Below are positions 40,099 through 47,015 of a stretch of 64,000 nt of DNA, one piece after another. The stretch spans positions 1 to 64,000 of the forward strand of contig JAIEQJ010000001.1 of the NCBI GenBank assembly GCA_019747815.1. The letters run 5' to 3'. A program made the translations under genes and the position numbers. This DNA comes from Hyphomonadaceae bacterium (GTDB lineage Bacteria; Pseudomonadota; Alphaproteobacteria; Rhizobiales; Hyphomicrobiaceae). The first letter of the stretch is position 1. The number at the start of each line of letters is the position of its first letter. The notes beneath the pieces are model-generated. The model searched no databases and was not told the origin of the DNA. It saw only the letters and a list, made by a program, of their open reading frames with translations.

Positions 40099-40566
40099 TC
40101 ATCTGCGCCCCTTGAGATGGGCTTCGATCAGGTGATCGAGCGACAGGGCTCCTGGACCGCGGGTAAGCAGGAAGACCAGTATCGACGCCCACAGCAAATG
40201 CTCGGTCCACGCCTGCGGGTAGACAAAGGTCTGGATCACCAGCGTCATGCCGAGCAGCGGCAATGTCGCAAGGCGTGTTGCAAGCCCGAGGAACAAGAAA
40301 GCCGGGAACACGAGCTCGCTGAAGGTGGCGAGGCGTGCTGCCAATGTCGGATCGATAAAGGGTACTCTGTATTCGCCCTCGAACAACTTGATGGCGAACT
40401 CCCACGAGCGGATCTTCAGCAGCCCCGAGTTGAAGAACACAGATCCGACAGCAACGCGCATGGCGAGCTGGATGAGCGACAGCGGCAAGCACTCGAGCCA
40501 AGATCGGGCGACCACATAATAGCGGCGCGCATTCCCGCGATCCTGATCGATCGGTTGAGCGGTCAT
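40099..40566 (-). CDS. DoxX-family membrane protein of bufferin operon
   Basis: A 155-residue protein with four predicted helices. RVAVGSVFFNSGLLKI near residue 36 and ELVFPAFLFLGLATRLATL are typical of DoxX. In Caulobacter a DoxX gene is the last member of each bufferin operon (BufD). Its ATG overlaps the end of the DUF2063 gene (40563-40566), showing translational coupling. It may form a redox or transport partner in the membrane; the precise activity is not established. Confidence 0.88.
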   Translation of the reverse strand: MTAQPIDQDRGNARRYYVVARSWLECLPLSLIQLAMRVAVGSVFFNSGLLKIRSWEFAIKLFEGEYRVPFIDPTLAARLATFSELVFPAFLFLGLATRLATLPLLGMTLVIQTFVYPQAWTEHLLWASILVFLLTRGPGALSLDHLIEAHLKGRR

Positions 40567-41348
40567 GGTGCCGTTCCCGTGGTCGGAGGTGCGACGGCCA
40601 CGGCCAGGTTTTCGGCGATCAACGCAGCAAGGGCGTTGCCAACGTCGAGATGCGGGTCGGCCTCGAGCGCAGGCTCGGCAGCCATTCCGATCGACGAGCC
40701 TGCGGCGATAGCGCTGCGGAATGTAAACGCGGCGCGATCAATGCGCCTGAAATGGAAGGTGCCGCGCGCGCCCCTGATCTCCAGGGCAACCGCAGCGGGC
40801 TCGATGTCGAGGCGATCCGGCTGCTTGTCGGACAGGTAGACCTTGATGAGGTCGTCGACCGGCCATTCGCTTTCCCGATACCGTACGCCGGGCTGCAGCT
40901 TGAGGATGGCATCCGGCAGGAGCGCCGGGTCGAGCGCGGCGAGCGCATCCATGCCGATCGGCGCTTGATCGACGGCAATGGCGATGTGACCCAGATCCCA
41001 CTCCAGCCGGGCGAGCCACGGCACACAGGGGAACATCCGGACCTCCGCGTGGGCCGCTAGAAACTCCGGGAACGCCGAGCCATATTCGGCGATGCAGGGT
41101 GCGGCCGGAGGATGACAGCGCACGAAAGCGCGGCCCGCCTCGGCCACCAGCGGTGCGCCGAGCAGCCAGACGCAGGCAGGGAACTTCGTGAGCAATGCCT
41201 CCACCAGGCTCGCCTGATAGTGCCGCTGATGGATGGCGAGACGTCGCGCCGGCTGGGCGCCTCCGACGAGCAAGGGCACCATCGGATCGGCGCTTCCGCC
41301 CAGCACCACGTCGCGGATATCCTGTTGAAGTTCAACAAGCGCTGGCAT
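40563..41348 (-). CDS. DUF2063 partner of the MNIO enzyme (BufC-like)
   Basis: A 261-residue protein of the DUF2063 family. The N-terminal helical DNA-binding-annotated domain reads RRLAIHQRHYQASLVEALLT and FPACVWLLGAPLVAEAGRAF. In known bufferin systems it binds the precursor peptide and presents it to the DUF692 enzyme, so it is a RiPP recognition partner and not a transcription factor. It overlaps the 3' end of bufB by 17 bases and the start of the DoxX gene by four, so translation is tightly coupled. Confidence 0.9.
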   Translation of the reverse strand: MPALVELQQDIRDVVLGGSADPMVPLLVGGAQPARRLAIHQRHYQASLVEALLTKFPACVWLLGAPLVAEAGRAFVRCHPPAAPCIAEYGSAFPEFLAAHAEVRMFPCVPWLARLEWDLGHIAIAVDQAPIGMDALAALDPALLPDAILKLQPGVRYRESEWPVDDLIKVYLSDKQPDRLDIEPAAVALEIRGARGTFHFRRIDRAAFTFRSAIAAGSSIGMAAEPALEADPHLDVGNALAALIAENLAVAVAPPTTGTAP

Positions 41349-42201
41349 GCTGCCGCCTTCGTTCTAGTGCGTAAGCCGCCATATGGTCCGCCATCACCGC
41401 CTCCTCCAGGATCGTTGCAAGGGCGGGAAGCTCATTGTCCCACTCGATCAGGGTCGGCTGCAGCCCAAAACGCCGAACGGCATGGGCATAGAGGTGCCAG
41501 ACCGGCTCTGCGATGGTCGTCGAGTGCGTGTCGACCAGCAGCGTTCCGCCGGAATTGCCCTCGTCGTCCTCCGCCGCGAAGCCGCCGAGATGCACTTCGC
41601 CGATGGCATGAGCCGGCAGGGCGTCAATGTAGGCGTAGGCGTCGAAGCCCATGTTGTGGCCGCTGAGAAGAATGTTGCTGACGTCGCACAACAGGCGGCA
41701 GCCTGAGCGGTGGACGAGCTCGCACAGAAACTCGACCTCCGTCATGGTCGAGGAGGCGAACCCGACATAACTCGACGGGTTCTCGACAAGATAGGCGCGG
41801 CCGAGACCCTGCTGCACCTCGTCGACATGCCGGATGACAAGTTGCAAAGTCTCCTCGTCATAGGGCAGCGGCAAAAGATCGTTCAGATACTCACCCGCAT
41901 GCGTCGACCAGGCGAGATGTCCCGACAACAAGAACGGGTCGAGAGAATCGACGAGCTTGCGTACTCGCCGCAGGTGAGTGCGGTCGATCCCGCCGGCGCT
42001 GCCGATCGAAACACCGACCGTGTGAACCGAAATCGGACAGTCCCGCGCAATGTCCTGGAGCAGCTCGAAGGCGTGCGGATTGGCCAGGAAGTTCTCGGGA
42101 TGAACCTCGAACCAGGCCGCCAAGGGTCGCGTGGCCGCGACTTCCGCAAGATGCGGAAGCCGCAAGCCGACGCCGGCTGACCTTGGGTCGCGGCGACGCA
42201 T
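41332..42201 (-). CDS. DUF692 multinuclear iron oxidase (MNIO; BufB-like)
   Basis: A 289-residue TIM-barrel enzyme of the DUF692/MNIO family. Metal-ligand segments are visible: WFEVHPENFL, ISVHTVGVSIGS, SGHLAW, YLVENPSSYV, LLCDVSNI, EVHLGGF, DTHST and LIEWDNELP. Family members use two or three irons to convert cysteine residues of a partner peptide; in bufferins they form thiooxazole-type heterocycles that bind copper. It sits six bases after the DUF2282 precursor gene and overlaps the DUF2063 partner. The bufferin role is inferred from family and gene order. Confidence 0.93.
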   Translation of the reverse strand: MRRRDPRSAGVGLRLPHLAEVAATRPLAAWFEVHPENFLANPHAFELLQDIARDCPISVHTVGVSIGSAGGIDRTHLRRVRKLVDSLDPFLLSGHLAWSTHAGEYLNDLLPLPYDEETLQLVIRHVDEVQQGLGRAYLVENPSSYVGFASSTMTEVEFLCELVHRSGCRLLCDVSNILLSGHNMGFDAYAYIDALPAHAIGEVHLGGFAAEDDEGNSGGTLLVDTHSTTIAEPVWHLYAHAVRRFGLQPTLIEWDNELPALATILEEAVMADHMAAYALERRRQHASAC

Positions 42202-42207
42202 GATCCC

Positions 42208-42480
42208 TTAGGCCTTGGGAACCTTGCTGCCGCCCACGAGTCGCTCGCAGTAGCCTTCGGGCATGTACATCCACGCCTTGGGATCGGCATTGACCTTCGA
42301 TGTGCCCGCGCATGAGTTGTTGCCCGTTGCCGCGCAATCGTTCTTGCCGGCCTTGGCAAGGCCGTAGCACTTCTCAGCCTTGAAGCTCGGCGTCGGTGCT
42401 GGGCCACCTTGGGCAAGAACGAGGCTCGGTAGGGCAACGGCTGTCGCAAGGGCCGAGGCGATGGCAATGCGCTTGTTCAT
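42208..42480 (-). CDS. Bufferin-type metallophore precursor (DUF2282)
   Basis: A 90-residue precursor. A signal peptide (NKRIAIASALATAVALPSLV, cleaved after LA) is followed by a core with four cysteines in the DUF2282 order: KCYGLAKAGKNDC, NNSCAGTS and EGYCERLVGG. Bufferins are exported after cysteine modification by the MNIO enzyme and bind copper, protecting the periplasm. The ATG at 42480 is chosen because GGAGG lies upstream and the signal peptide starts there. It is the first gene of the unit and lies 92 bases from a SigF-type promoter. Confidence 0.92.
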   Translation of the reverse strand: MNKRIAIASALATAVALPSLVLAQGGPAPTPSFKAEKCYGLAKAGKNDCAATGNNSCAGTSKVNADPKAWMYMPEGYCERLVGGSKVPKA

Positions 42481-42571
42481 GGACACTCCTCCGGTTGGGA
42501 ACATGGCAACTCCCTCCGGTGCGCTCCGACGGCAGCTGCGGCAAGCCGGTAGCGGCTCGCTTGCTGACAAC

Positions 42572-42596
42572 TTCGCGGCACATCGTGGAAGGTTAC
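42572..42596 (-). promoter_or_regulatory. SigF-type ECF promoter of the bufferin operon
   Basis: On the minus strand, GTAACC (42596-42591), 15 bases, CGAA (42575-42572). The spacer is one base shorter than at the other sites in this window. Start of transcription would fall near 42565, giving an 85-base leader to bufA. Confidence 0.6.
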
Positions 42597-42644
42597 AGAG
42601 GGTCGAGCCGGCGTTTTTTCCGCCACGACCGCGATCGAGTGCAT

Positions 42645-42670
42645 GTAACTACCGTCCGAGGTCACACGAA
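42645..42670 (+). promoter_or_regulatory. SigF-type ECF promoter, divergent from the bufferin promoter
   Basis: GTAACT (42645-42650), 16 bases, CGAA (42667-42670). One mismatch in the -35 box. It points to the DUF6969-like gene starting at 42744. Back to back with the bufA promoter, 49 bases between the two -35 boxes. Confidence 0.58.
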
Positions 42671-42743
42671 GAACACCGTGCAGGCGGACGTCCGCCCGCT
42701 CACGCGAATGTGAGTCCCAAGGCGGGCCATTTTCGAGATCACG

Positions 42744-43466
42744 ATGCGCGTCGATTTTGAGGCCTTGTCGCGAACGCGACTGAAAAGCATGTCGCAGGCT
42801 GGTGAAGAAGTGCTCGACGCCTTCCGCGCGCTGGGCAAGGCCGGCGCCAACCCGGTCGCGCAAGTCCTCGCCCATCAAGGAAAATTCTTCGAGCAGGACC
42901 ACTATCCCAAGGGCGACGTCTACGACGCCGAGACGGCATCACAGTACTACTATCATGCGCACCGTGGGGAGACGGGCGAACATGGCCACTTTCACACCTT
43001 CATGAGAGCGAAGGGCATCCCGTCCGGTGTTCAGCCGCTAGCGGTCTCCACCGCGGCCAAACGGCCGCGCGGCAAGGCGGCCATCTGCCACCTCGTCGCC
43101 ATTTCCATGAACAGGGCCGGACTGCCGATCGGACTGTTCACCACCAACCAGTGGGTGACCGGAGAAACCTTCTACTCGGCGCGGGATGCGATTGGCATGC
43201 TGGACCGCTTCCGGATCGAGCATGTCCACCCATGCCTCGCCACCAATCGCTGGATCAGCGCCATGCTCCGACTGTTCAGACCGCAGATCGAAGCCCTGCT
43301 GCGGAGACGCGACGCGACACTGTCCGCCTGGCTGCAGAGATACCCGGACCGTGATCCACTTCTGGATGAGGAGCTGGAGATCATCTCGTCGACGCGCATC
43401 GACATCGACCGCCAGATCGCGCGTGTCGCTGCTCTACGCCGGTCTCCCTCGCGTCGGAAGCACTAG
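42744..43466 (+). CDS. Conserved hypothetical protein (DUF6969-like)
   Basis: A 240-residue soluble protein without signal peptide. The middle has a run of His and Tyr residues: FFEQDHYPKGDVYDAETAS, QYYYHAHRGE and EHGHFHTFMR. This suggests a metal-binding site. It resembles the domain I recall as DUF6969, of unknown function, often near sigma-F-type clusters. The C-terminus is helical and charged. It is led by a SigF-type promoter at 42645-42670 and is divergent from bufA, so it probably responds to the same metal or oxidant stress. Enzyme activity cannot be named. Confidence 0.72.
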   Translation: MRVDFEALSRTRLKSMSQAGEEVLDAFRALGKAGANPVAQVLAHQGKFFEQDHYPKGDVYDAETASQYYYHAHRGETGEHGHFHTFMRAKGIPSGVQPLAVSTAAKRPRGKAAICHLVAISMNRAGLPIGLFTTNQWVTGETFYSARDAIGMLDRFRIEHVHPCLATNRWISAMLRLFRPQIEALLRRRDATLSAWLQRYPDRDPLLDEELEIISSTRIDIDRQIARVAALRRSPSRRKH

Positions 43467-43504
43467 GCCACACGGACTTGTGAACAGCTCCCCGGTGCGG
43501 ACCT

Positions 43505-43530
43505 GCAACCAAGTAGTGCGGGCGCCCGAA
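43505..43530 (+). promoter_or_regulatory. SigF-type ECF promoter of the CxxC-rich peptide gene
   Basis: GCAACC (43505-43510), 16 bases, CGAA (43527-43530). One mismatch in the -35 box. Transcription would start near 43537, 46 bases before the ATG at 43583. Confidence 0.55.
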
Positions 43531-43582
43531 GCTTGCTTGTGGTCGCTACTGGCCGGATCACGAATTGGAGCTAGACCACATC

Positions 43583-43834
43583 ATGCGCAGAATGACCAAA
43601 GTCCTGCTCGGCGCCACCGCCGCGCTTCCGTTGGCGATTGCCGCAACGCTGCCGATGGATGCGCGCGCCGCATGCGGTCCTTGCAAGGCCGCCAAAGGCT
43701 GCAAGGCGAGCAAATCGACGAAGCGGGCTGCCGGCAAGTGCAACCCGTGCGCCGCCAAGAAGGCGCCGGCAAAAGCGAAAAAGGGCCTGCGGTCCGTGCA
43801 ATCCGTGTGCAGCCAAGAAGTGATCGCCCGGTAG
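43583..43834 (+). CDS. Exported CxxC-rich small protein, frame break near the end
   Basis: A signal peptide (KVLLGATAALPLAIAATL, cleavage near ARA) is followed by a Lys/Ala/Cys-rich peptide with CGPCKAAKGCKAS and KCNPCAAKKAPAKAKK. The annotated frame then ends in GLRSVQSVCSQEVIAR. In the +1 frame the same bases read ACGPCNPCAAKK and stop at 43823, repeating the CNPCAAKK motif. The switch point is the AAAAAGGG run at 43778-43785; one fewer G would join them. It therefore looks like a 79-residue metal-binding peptide with a one-base insertion, or a frameshifted product. A SigF-type promoter precedes it and it could be a second substrate of the cysteine-modifying enzymes nearby. Confidence 0.6.
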   Translation: MRRMTKVLLGATAALPLAIAATLPMDARAACGPCKAAKGCKASKSTKRAAGKCNPCAAKKAPAKAKKGLRSVQSVCSQEVIAR

Positions 43835-43980
43835 ACGGGGCGGAACACGCGCCGCGTCCCCTCGACCACCCAACGAGCGGGAAAGCCAGAGTCCTGCCTT
43901 TCTCGCTTGTGACGTTGGAGTTCCTGGTGCCACCTGAACGGCAAGACGAGCCGCGCGTTGCCGCGCGCAGGGGAAGTGCC

Positions 43981-44649
43981 ATGGGTCGACGCCTGGCTCT
44001 GCTTCTGACCGTCGCGACGGCGATGGCTCTCGTATGGGCCATGGGCTGGCATCGCCACCTGACTCTCGAAGCCGTCGCGGCCAACCGCGACACCCTGCAC
44101 GCCATTATTGCGCAGCATCGGAGCATCGCAGTGGTCGCCTATATTCTGGTCTACGTCGCGACGGTCGCCCTCTCGCTTCCCGGCGGCACGGCCATGACGC
44201 TGACAGGGGGCCTGCTGTTCGGTAGTTTCGGAGGCGCGATTGCCGCCGTGATTGGCGCGACCACCGGCGCTACCATCGTGTTCCTCATCGCGAGAACAGC
44301 AATGGGCGACGTCCTTGCGAGCAGGGGGGCACCCTTCCTCAGAAAGCTGCGCGACGGCTTCAGGGAGAATACCCTGAGCTATGTGCTGTTCTTGCGCCTG
44401 GTCCCGGCGTTTCCATTCTGGCTCGTCAACCTTGCCCCCGCCGTTGACGATCTCGAAATACGGCGAAAGATCGAAGTCGCGCGGCGCGAACAGGCTGTGG
44501 TGGCGAATGTGCAGGATTTCGCGCCGACTGTAGCTAGCGGTGCATTGTCCGCCCGAACAACGCTCGGTCCTCGGCAGAATGGGGTAGCGCACGCTTTGGA
44601 ACGCCTGGGCGATCAGAGTGCAGCAGATCGCACGGGTCGGCTCCCCTGA
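43981..44649 (+). pseudogene. TVP38/TMEM64-family membrane protein, 3' end replaced
   Basis: ATG 43981 has AGGGGAAG upstream. The first 155 residues are a normal TVP38/DedA-like protein: GGTAMTLTGGLLFGSFGG and LSYVLFLRLVPAFPFWLVNL. After LAPAV (about 44445) membrane character is lost; the rest of the frame is the reverse strand of a YiiX-like gene. The last 60-70 residues of TVP38, including the re-entrant loop and final helix, are gone. A deletion that removed the 3' ends of two convergent genes explains this. Confidence 0.75.
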
Positions 44650-44944
44650 CCCCAACGCCAGCATCGGGCGCCGCCAACGCACGGGTACGGATGGCGTCTG
44701 AAGCAGATGGCGGGCGAGATCGACAATGTTGCGGGTGTCGTGACCAGGTCGACTGCGTCAGATACTTGATCGCCGTTGCGATCTTCTGGTTTCCCTCGAC
44801 CAGAAGCACGTCCGCGGGCCTGAGCGCTCGGCGCAGCGTCTCTGGGTCCGAGGGCGTGAAGGGCTCGTAGCCGCTGCCAGGGGCCTGCAGGCGGGCGGCA
44901 ATCAGTCGTCCGACCCCGTCCAGCATCCGGTCGAACGCCGTCAT
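44450..44944 (-). pseudogene. YiiX/YebB-like NlpC/P60 hydrolase, deleted and frameshifted
   Basis: ATG 44944 starts TAFDRMLDGVGRLIAARLQA and LRPADVLLVEGNQKIATAIK, then YLTQSTWS, the N-terminal half of the YiiX-like permuted papain fold with its His/Cys region. Frame is then lost near 44740. Another frame gives AICCTLIAQAFQSVRYPILP (catalytic Cys side) and FAPRDFDLSPYFEIV before running into the TVP38 fragment. The middle is shortened and the C-terminus is missing. It is inactive as it stands. Confidence 0.65.
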
Positions 44945-45146
44945 TGTGCCGCTCTGGCGCTGGAGACAGGGTGGCGTGCCCTTCGCCCAAGATCTCCGCA
45001 AAATAGCTCAGTTGGCATTTGTCGAGGACTTGCACCTGCCGCTCCTGACAGCCCTCTTGCCAGGTTGATCGCGTCCGATCGATTGCCATCGCCGAGCGCG
45101 GACCAGAGAGAAGACACAAAAGGGCGAGTGACAAGACGAGCTTCAT
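44613..45146 (-). CDS. Possible secreted small protein under SigF control (end uncertain)
   Basis: ATG 45146 has GGAG six bases upstream and starts a clear signal peptide (LVLSLALLCLLSGPRSAMA), then STWQEGCQERQVQVLDKCQL with two cysteines. The frame stays open to 44613, but beyond about 44945 it overlaps the YiiX-like frame on the same strand, so the C-terminal part is probably not real and the gene may itself be frameshifted. A SigF-type promoter with perfect boxes lies 47 bases ahead of the start, which is the main reason to believe the gene. Confidence 0.42.
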   Translation of the reverse strand: MKLVLSLALLCLLSGPRSAMAIDRTRSTWQEGCQERQVQVLDKCQLSYFAEILGEGHATLSPAPERHNDGVRPDAGRGRTTDCRPPAGPWQRLRALHALGPRDAAPSAQARGRASGRGKPEDRNGDQVSDAVDLVTTPATLSISPAICFRRHPYPCVGGARCWRWGQGSRPVRSAAL

Positions 45147-45199
45147 GGTTGGCTCCGAGCGCGTCTGCGATCGGGCAAGTCTGTGGCTTCGAATCCCGT

Positions 45200-45225
45200 T
45201 TCGTGTCTCGGCCGTTCGCGGTTAC
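45200..45225 (-). promoter_or_regulatory. SigF-type ECF promoter of the small secreted protein
   Basis: On the minus strand, GTAACC (45225-45220), 16 bases, CGAA (45203-45200) followed by AC. Both boxes match exactly. Start of transcription would be near 45193. Confidence 0.65.
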
Positions 45226-45416
45226 GGCCGGAACGTCAGAACGCCGATAACTTCCAGGTGACCGGGTGTTGATCGCGGCTCGATCTGAGCAATAAGCTAC
45301 TTTAAGGCCTCAGCGGTGCCGCGATTACAGCGCGACCTCAGTCGGAGTGCTCGGAGCAATGGAAAACTCAATGCCAATGACAACACGCGGACACCCACTC
45401 ACGGCGGATAACGACC

Positions 45417-45716
45417 ATGCATGAGCAGCAGTCCGGCAACCTATCGGCGGAGCCGAGGTGGAGACTGGCGTGGTCGCGCGCCATGAGCGATGGCGTGCCC
45501 ACCCGCTCGCTCGGCGTTGCGCTTGTCGTCGGCACGGTGCTCAACCTGATCAATCAGGGGGACGCGATCTTGGCCATGCAGGGCGTCAGCTGGCTCAAGA
45601 TCGTCTTGACATACTGCGTTCCCTACGCCGTGTGCACCTATGGCGCCGTTTCCTCCCGGCTGGCTTCCCCGGCGGGGCAGCCGCATGCGGGTTCGCTGCC
45701 GACCACGCGCGCGTAG
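45417..45716 (+). CDS. nrtS: NrtS-like small membrane protein
   Basis: A 99-residue protein with two transmembrane helices. The core SLGVALVVGTVLNLINQGDA and VLTYCVPYAVCTYGAVSSRL matches NrtS, a small nitrate/nitrite transporter-like family. The N-terminal 22 residues are less typical; an internal ATG at 45483 is another possible start. It lies 49 bases upstream of sigF on the same strand and could be co-transcribed. Transport of nitrite or nitrate is inferred from the family only. Confidence 0.75.
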   Translation: MHEQQSGNLSAEPRWRLAWSRAMSDGVPTRSLGVALVVGTVLNLINQGDAILAMQGVSWLKIVLTYCVPYAVCTYGAVSSRLASPAGQPHAGSLPTTRA

Positions 45717-45765
45717 CACGGTGCAATGACAGAGATGAACGTCCGAACGATCTGAAGAGGAAGTC

Positions 45766-46350
45766 TTGGCGGCGCCGGAAGATGACTGTGAACCTGCAGG
45801 CGCGCGCGATGCACAATGGCGCGCACAGATGCGCGCAGCGCAAGACGGCGACCAGTCGGCCTATGGGGCGCTGCTCGCCGAGATGCTGCCCATCCTGCGC
45901 CTGTTCGTTCGCCGCAAATGGGGCAACGCGCAGGACGTGGACGACATCGTGCAGGACATCCTGCTGTCCCTGCATGCCGTGCGTCATACCTACGATCCCA
46001 GCCGGCCCTTCCTGCCGTGGCTCCTGACCATCGCCTACCGGCGCATTGCCGACGCAGCTCGCCGCTCATCGAGCCGGTCCAGCTATGAAACAACGGTCGA
46101 TGTGATGCCTGAAACCTTCGCCGGGGGTGAACCGAAGAGTGGGCAGGAGAGGAGTGATGACCAGGCCGCCATCCAGCAGTCGCTGGCGGACCTGACAACT
46201 GGTCAGCGCGAGGCCATCGAACTGGTGAAGGTGCAAGGGCTCTCGCTCAAAGAGGCATCGGCCGTGACAGGAAAGAGCGTTGCGTCCTTGAAGGTCAACA
46301 TCCACAGGGCAGTCAAGGCCTTGCGGCGCTCCATTACGACGAAGACCTGA
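45766..46350 (+). CDS. sigF: ECF sigma factor, SigF type
   Basis: A 194-residue ECF sigma factor. Region 2 covers about residues 25-95, with DVDDIVQDILLSLHAVRHTY and PFLPWLLTIAYRRIADAARR. Region 4 covers about 130-185, with ALADLTTGQREAIE-like LADLTTGQREAIELV and LSLKEASAVTGKSVASLKVN forming the -35-binding helix-turn-helix. The start is TTG at 45766 behind GAGGAA. The NrsF anti-sigma gene follows after two bases. In Caulobacter the SigF-NrsF pair answers cadmium, chromate and copper stress and drives bufferin operons; gene content here predicts the same. Confidence 0.93.
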   Translation: MAAPEDDCEPAGARDAQWRAQMRAAQDGDQSAYGALLAEMLPILRLFVRRKWGNAQDVDDIVQDILLSLHAVRHTYDPSRPFLPWLLTIAYRRIADAARRSSSRSSYETTVDVMPETFAGGEPKSGQERSDDQAAIQQSLADLTTGQREAIELVKVQGLSLKEASAVTGKSVASLKVNIHRAVKALRRSITTKT

Positions 46351-46352
46351 CC

Positions 46353-47015
46353 ATGCAGCCCGAAGAGCTCGTCAAGATCCTGGCCGCCGACGCAACGCCC
46401 GTGCGCCGCCTGTCACCGCCCATGGTGCGTCTGGTGATCTGGCTTGGAATCTCTGTTGCCTATGCCGCCTTGGTGGTCTGGCTGATGGGATTGCGGCCTG
46501 ACATAGCTTCGAAGCTGGCGGATACGCGCTTTGCCGTCGAGCTGGCGGCGACGTTCATGACCGCCGTGCTGGCGGCGTTGGCGGCCTTCTGTGCCGGTTG
46601 TCCGGGCCGCCCGATCTGGGAGCGGTATGCGCCGCTGCCCGCGCTGGCCTTGTGGATCCTGAGCCTGGGCGAGGGCTGCTGGCGCAGCTTTGCCGCGGGC
46701 GGCACGGAAGGACTCTCGTTCCGTCTCGATTTCGTCTGCCTGCCCAGCATCGTGCTCGTCAGCCTGGTGCCCGGGGCTCTGATGCTGATGATGATCCGTC
46801 GCGGCGCTCCCACCGCACCGATCACGACCACGGCGCTGGCGGCGCTTGCGGCCGGCGCGCTGGGCGCCACCGCCTTGCGCCTGTTTCATGCGCAGGATGC
46901 CAGCGTCATGGTGCTTGTCTGGCAATTCGGCTCCGTTGCGCTGCTGGCGGGCCTCGGTGCGCTGGTCGGCCGCCGCCTGCTGCCGTGGCCCTCGCCAGGG
47001 GTTGCGTCTTCATGA
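46353..47015 (+). CDS. nrsF: NrsF-like membrane anti-sigma factor (DUF1109)
   Basis: A 220-residue integral membrane protein with six predicted helices, matching DUF1109/NrsF. The cytoplasmic N-terminus holds PVRRLSPPMVRLVIWLGI. Cysteines occur in AAFCAGC, GEGCWRS and DFVCLPS; in Caulobacter NrsF, periplasmic cysteines are needed to sense stress and free SigF. The position right behind sigF fits. Its TGA overlaps the ATG of the metallophosphoesterase gene (ATGA). Confidence 0.9.
   Translation: MQPEELVKILAADATPVRRLSPPMVRLVIWLGISVAYAALVVWLMGLRPDIASKLADTRFAVELAATFMTAVLAALAAFCAGCPGRPIWERYAPLPALALWILSLGEGCWRSFAAGGTEGLSFRLDFVCLPSIVLVSLVPGALMLMMIRRGAPTAPITTTALAALAAGALGATALRLFHAQDASVMVLVWQFGSVALLAGLGALVGRRLLPWPSPGVASS

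Noticed and set aside
40563-41348. Transcription factor (often annotated as a putative DNA-binding protein)
   Set aside because: DUF2063 next to DUF692 is a peptide-presenting partner of MNIO enzymes; no DNA-binding motif is evident.
43775-43790. Programmed -1 frameshift at AAAAAGG in the CxxC peptide gene
   Set aside because: The conserved continuation is in the +1 frame, and only five A are present, so the classic slippery heptamer does not apply.
43558-44682. 374-codon minus-strand frame over the CxxC peptide and TVP38 genes
   Set aside because: Only its first part, near 44450-44640, matches a YiiX-like protein; the rest is a shadow of the TVP38 frame.
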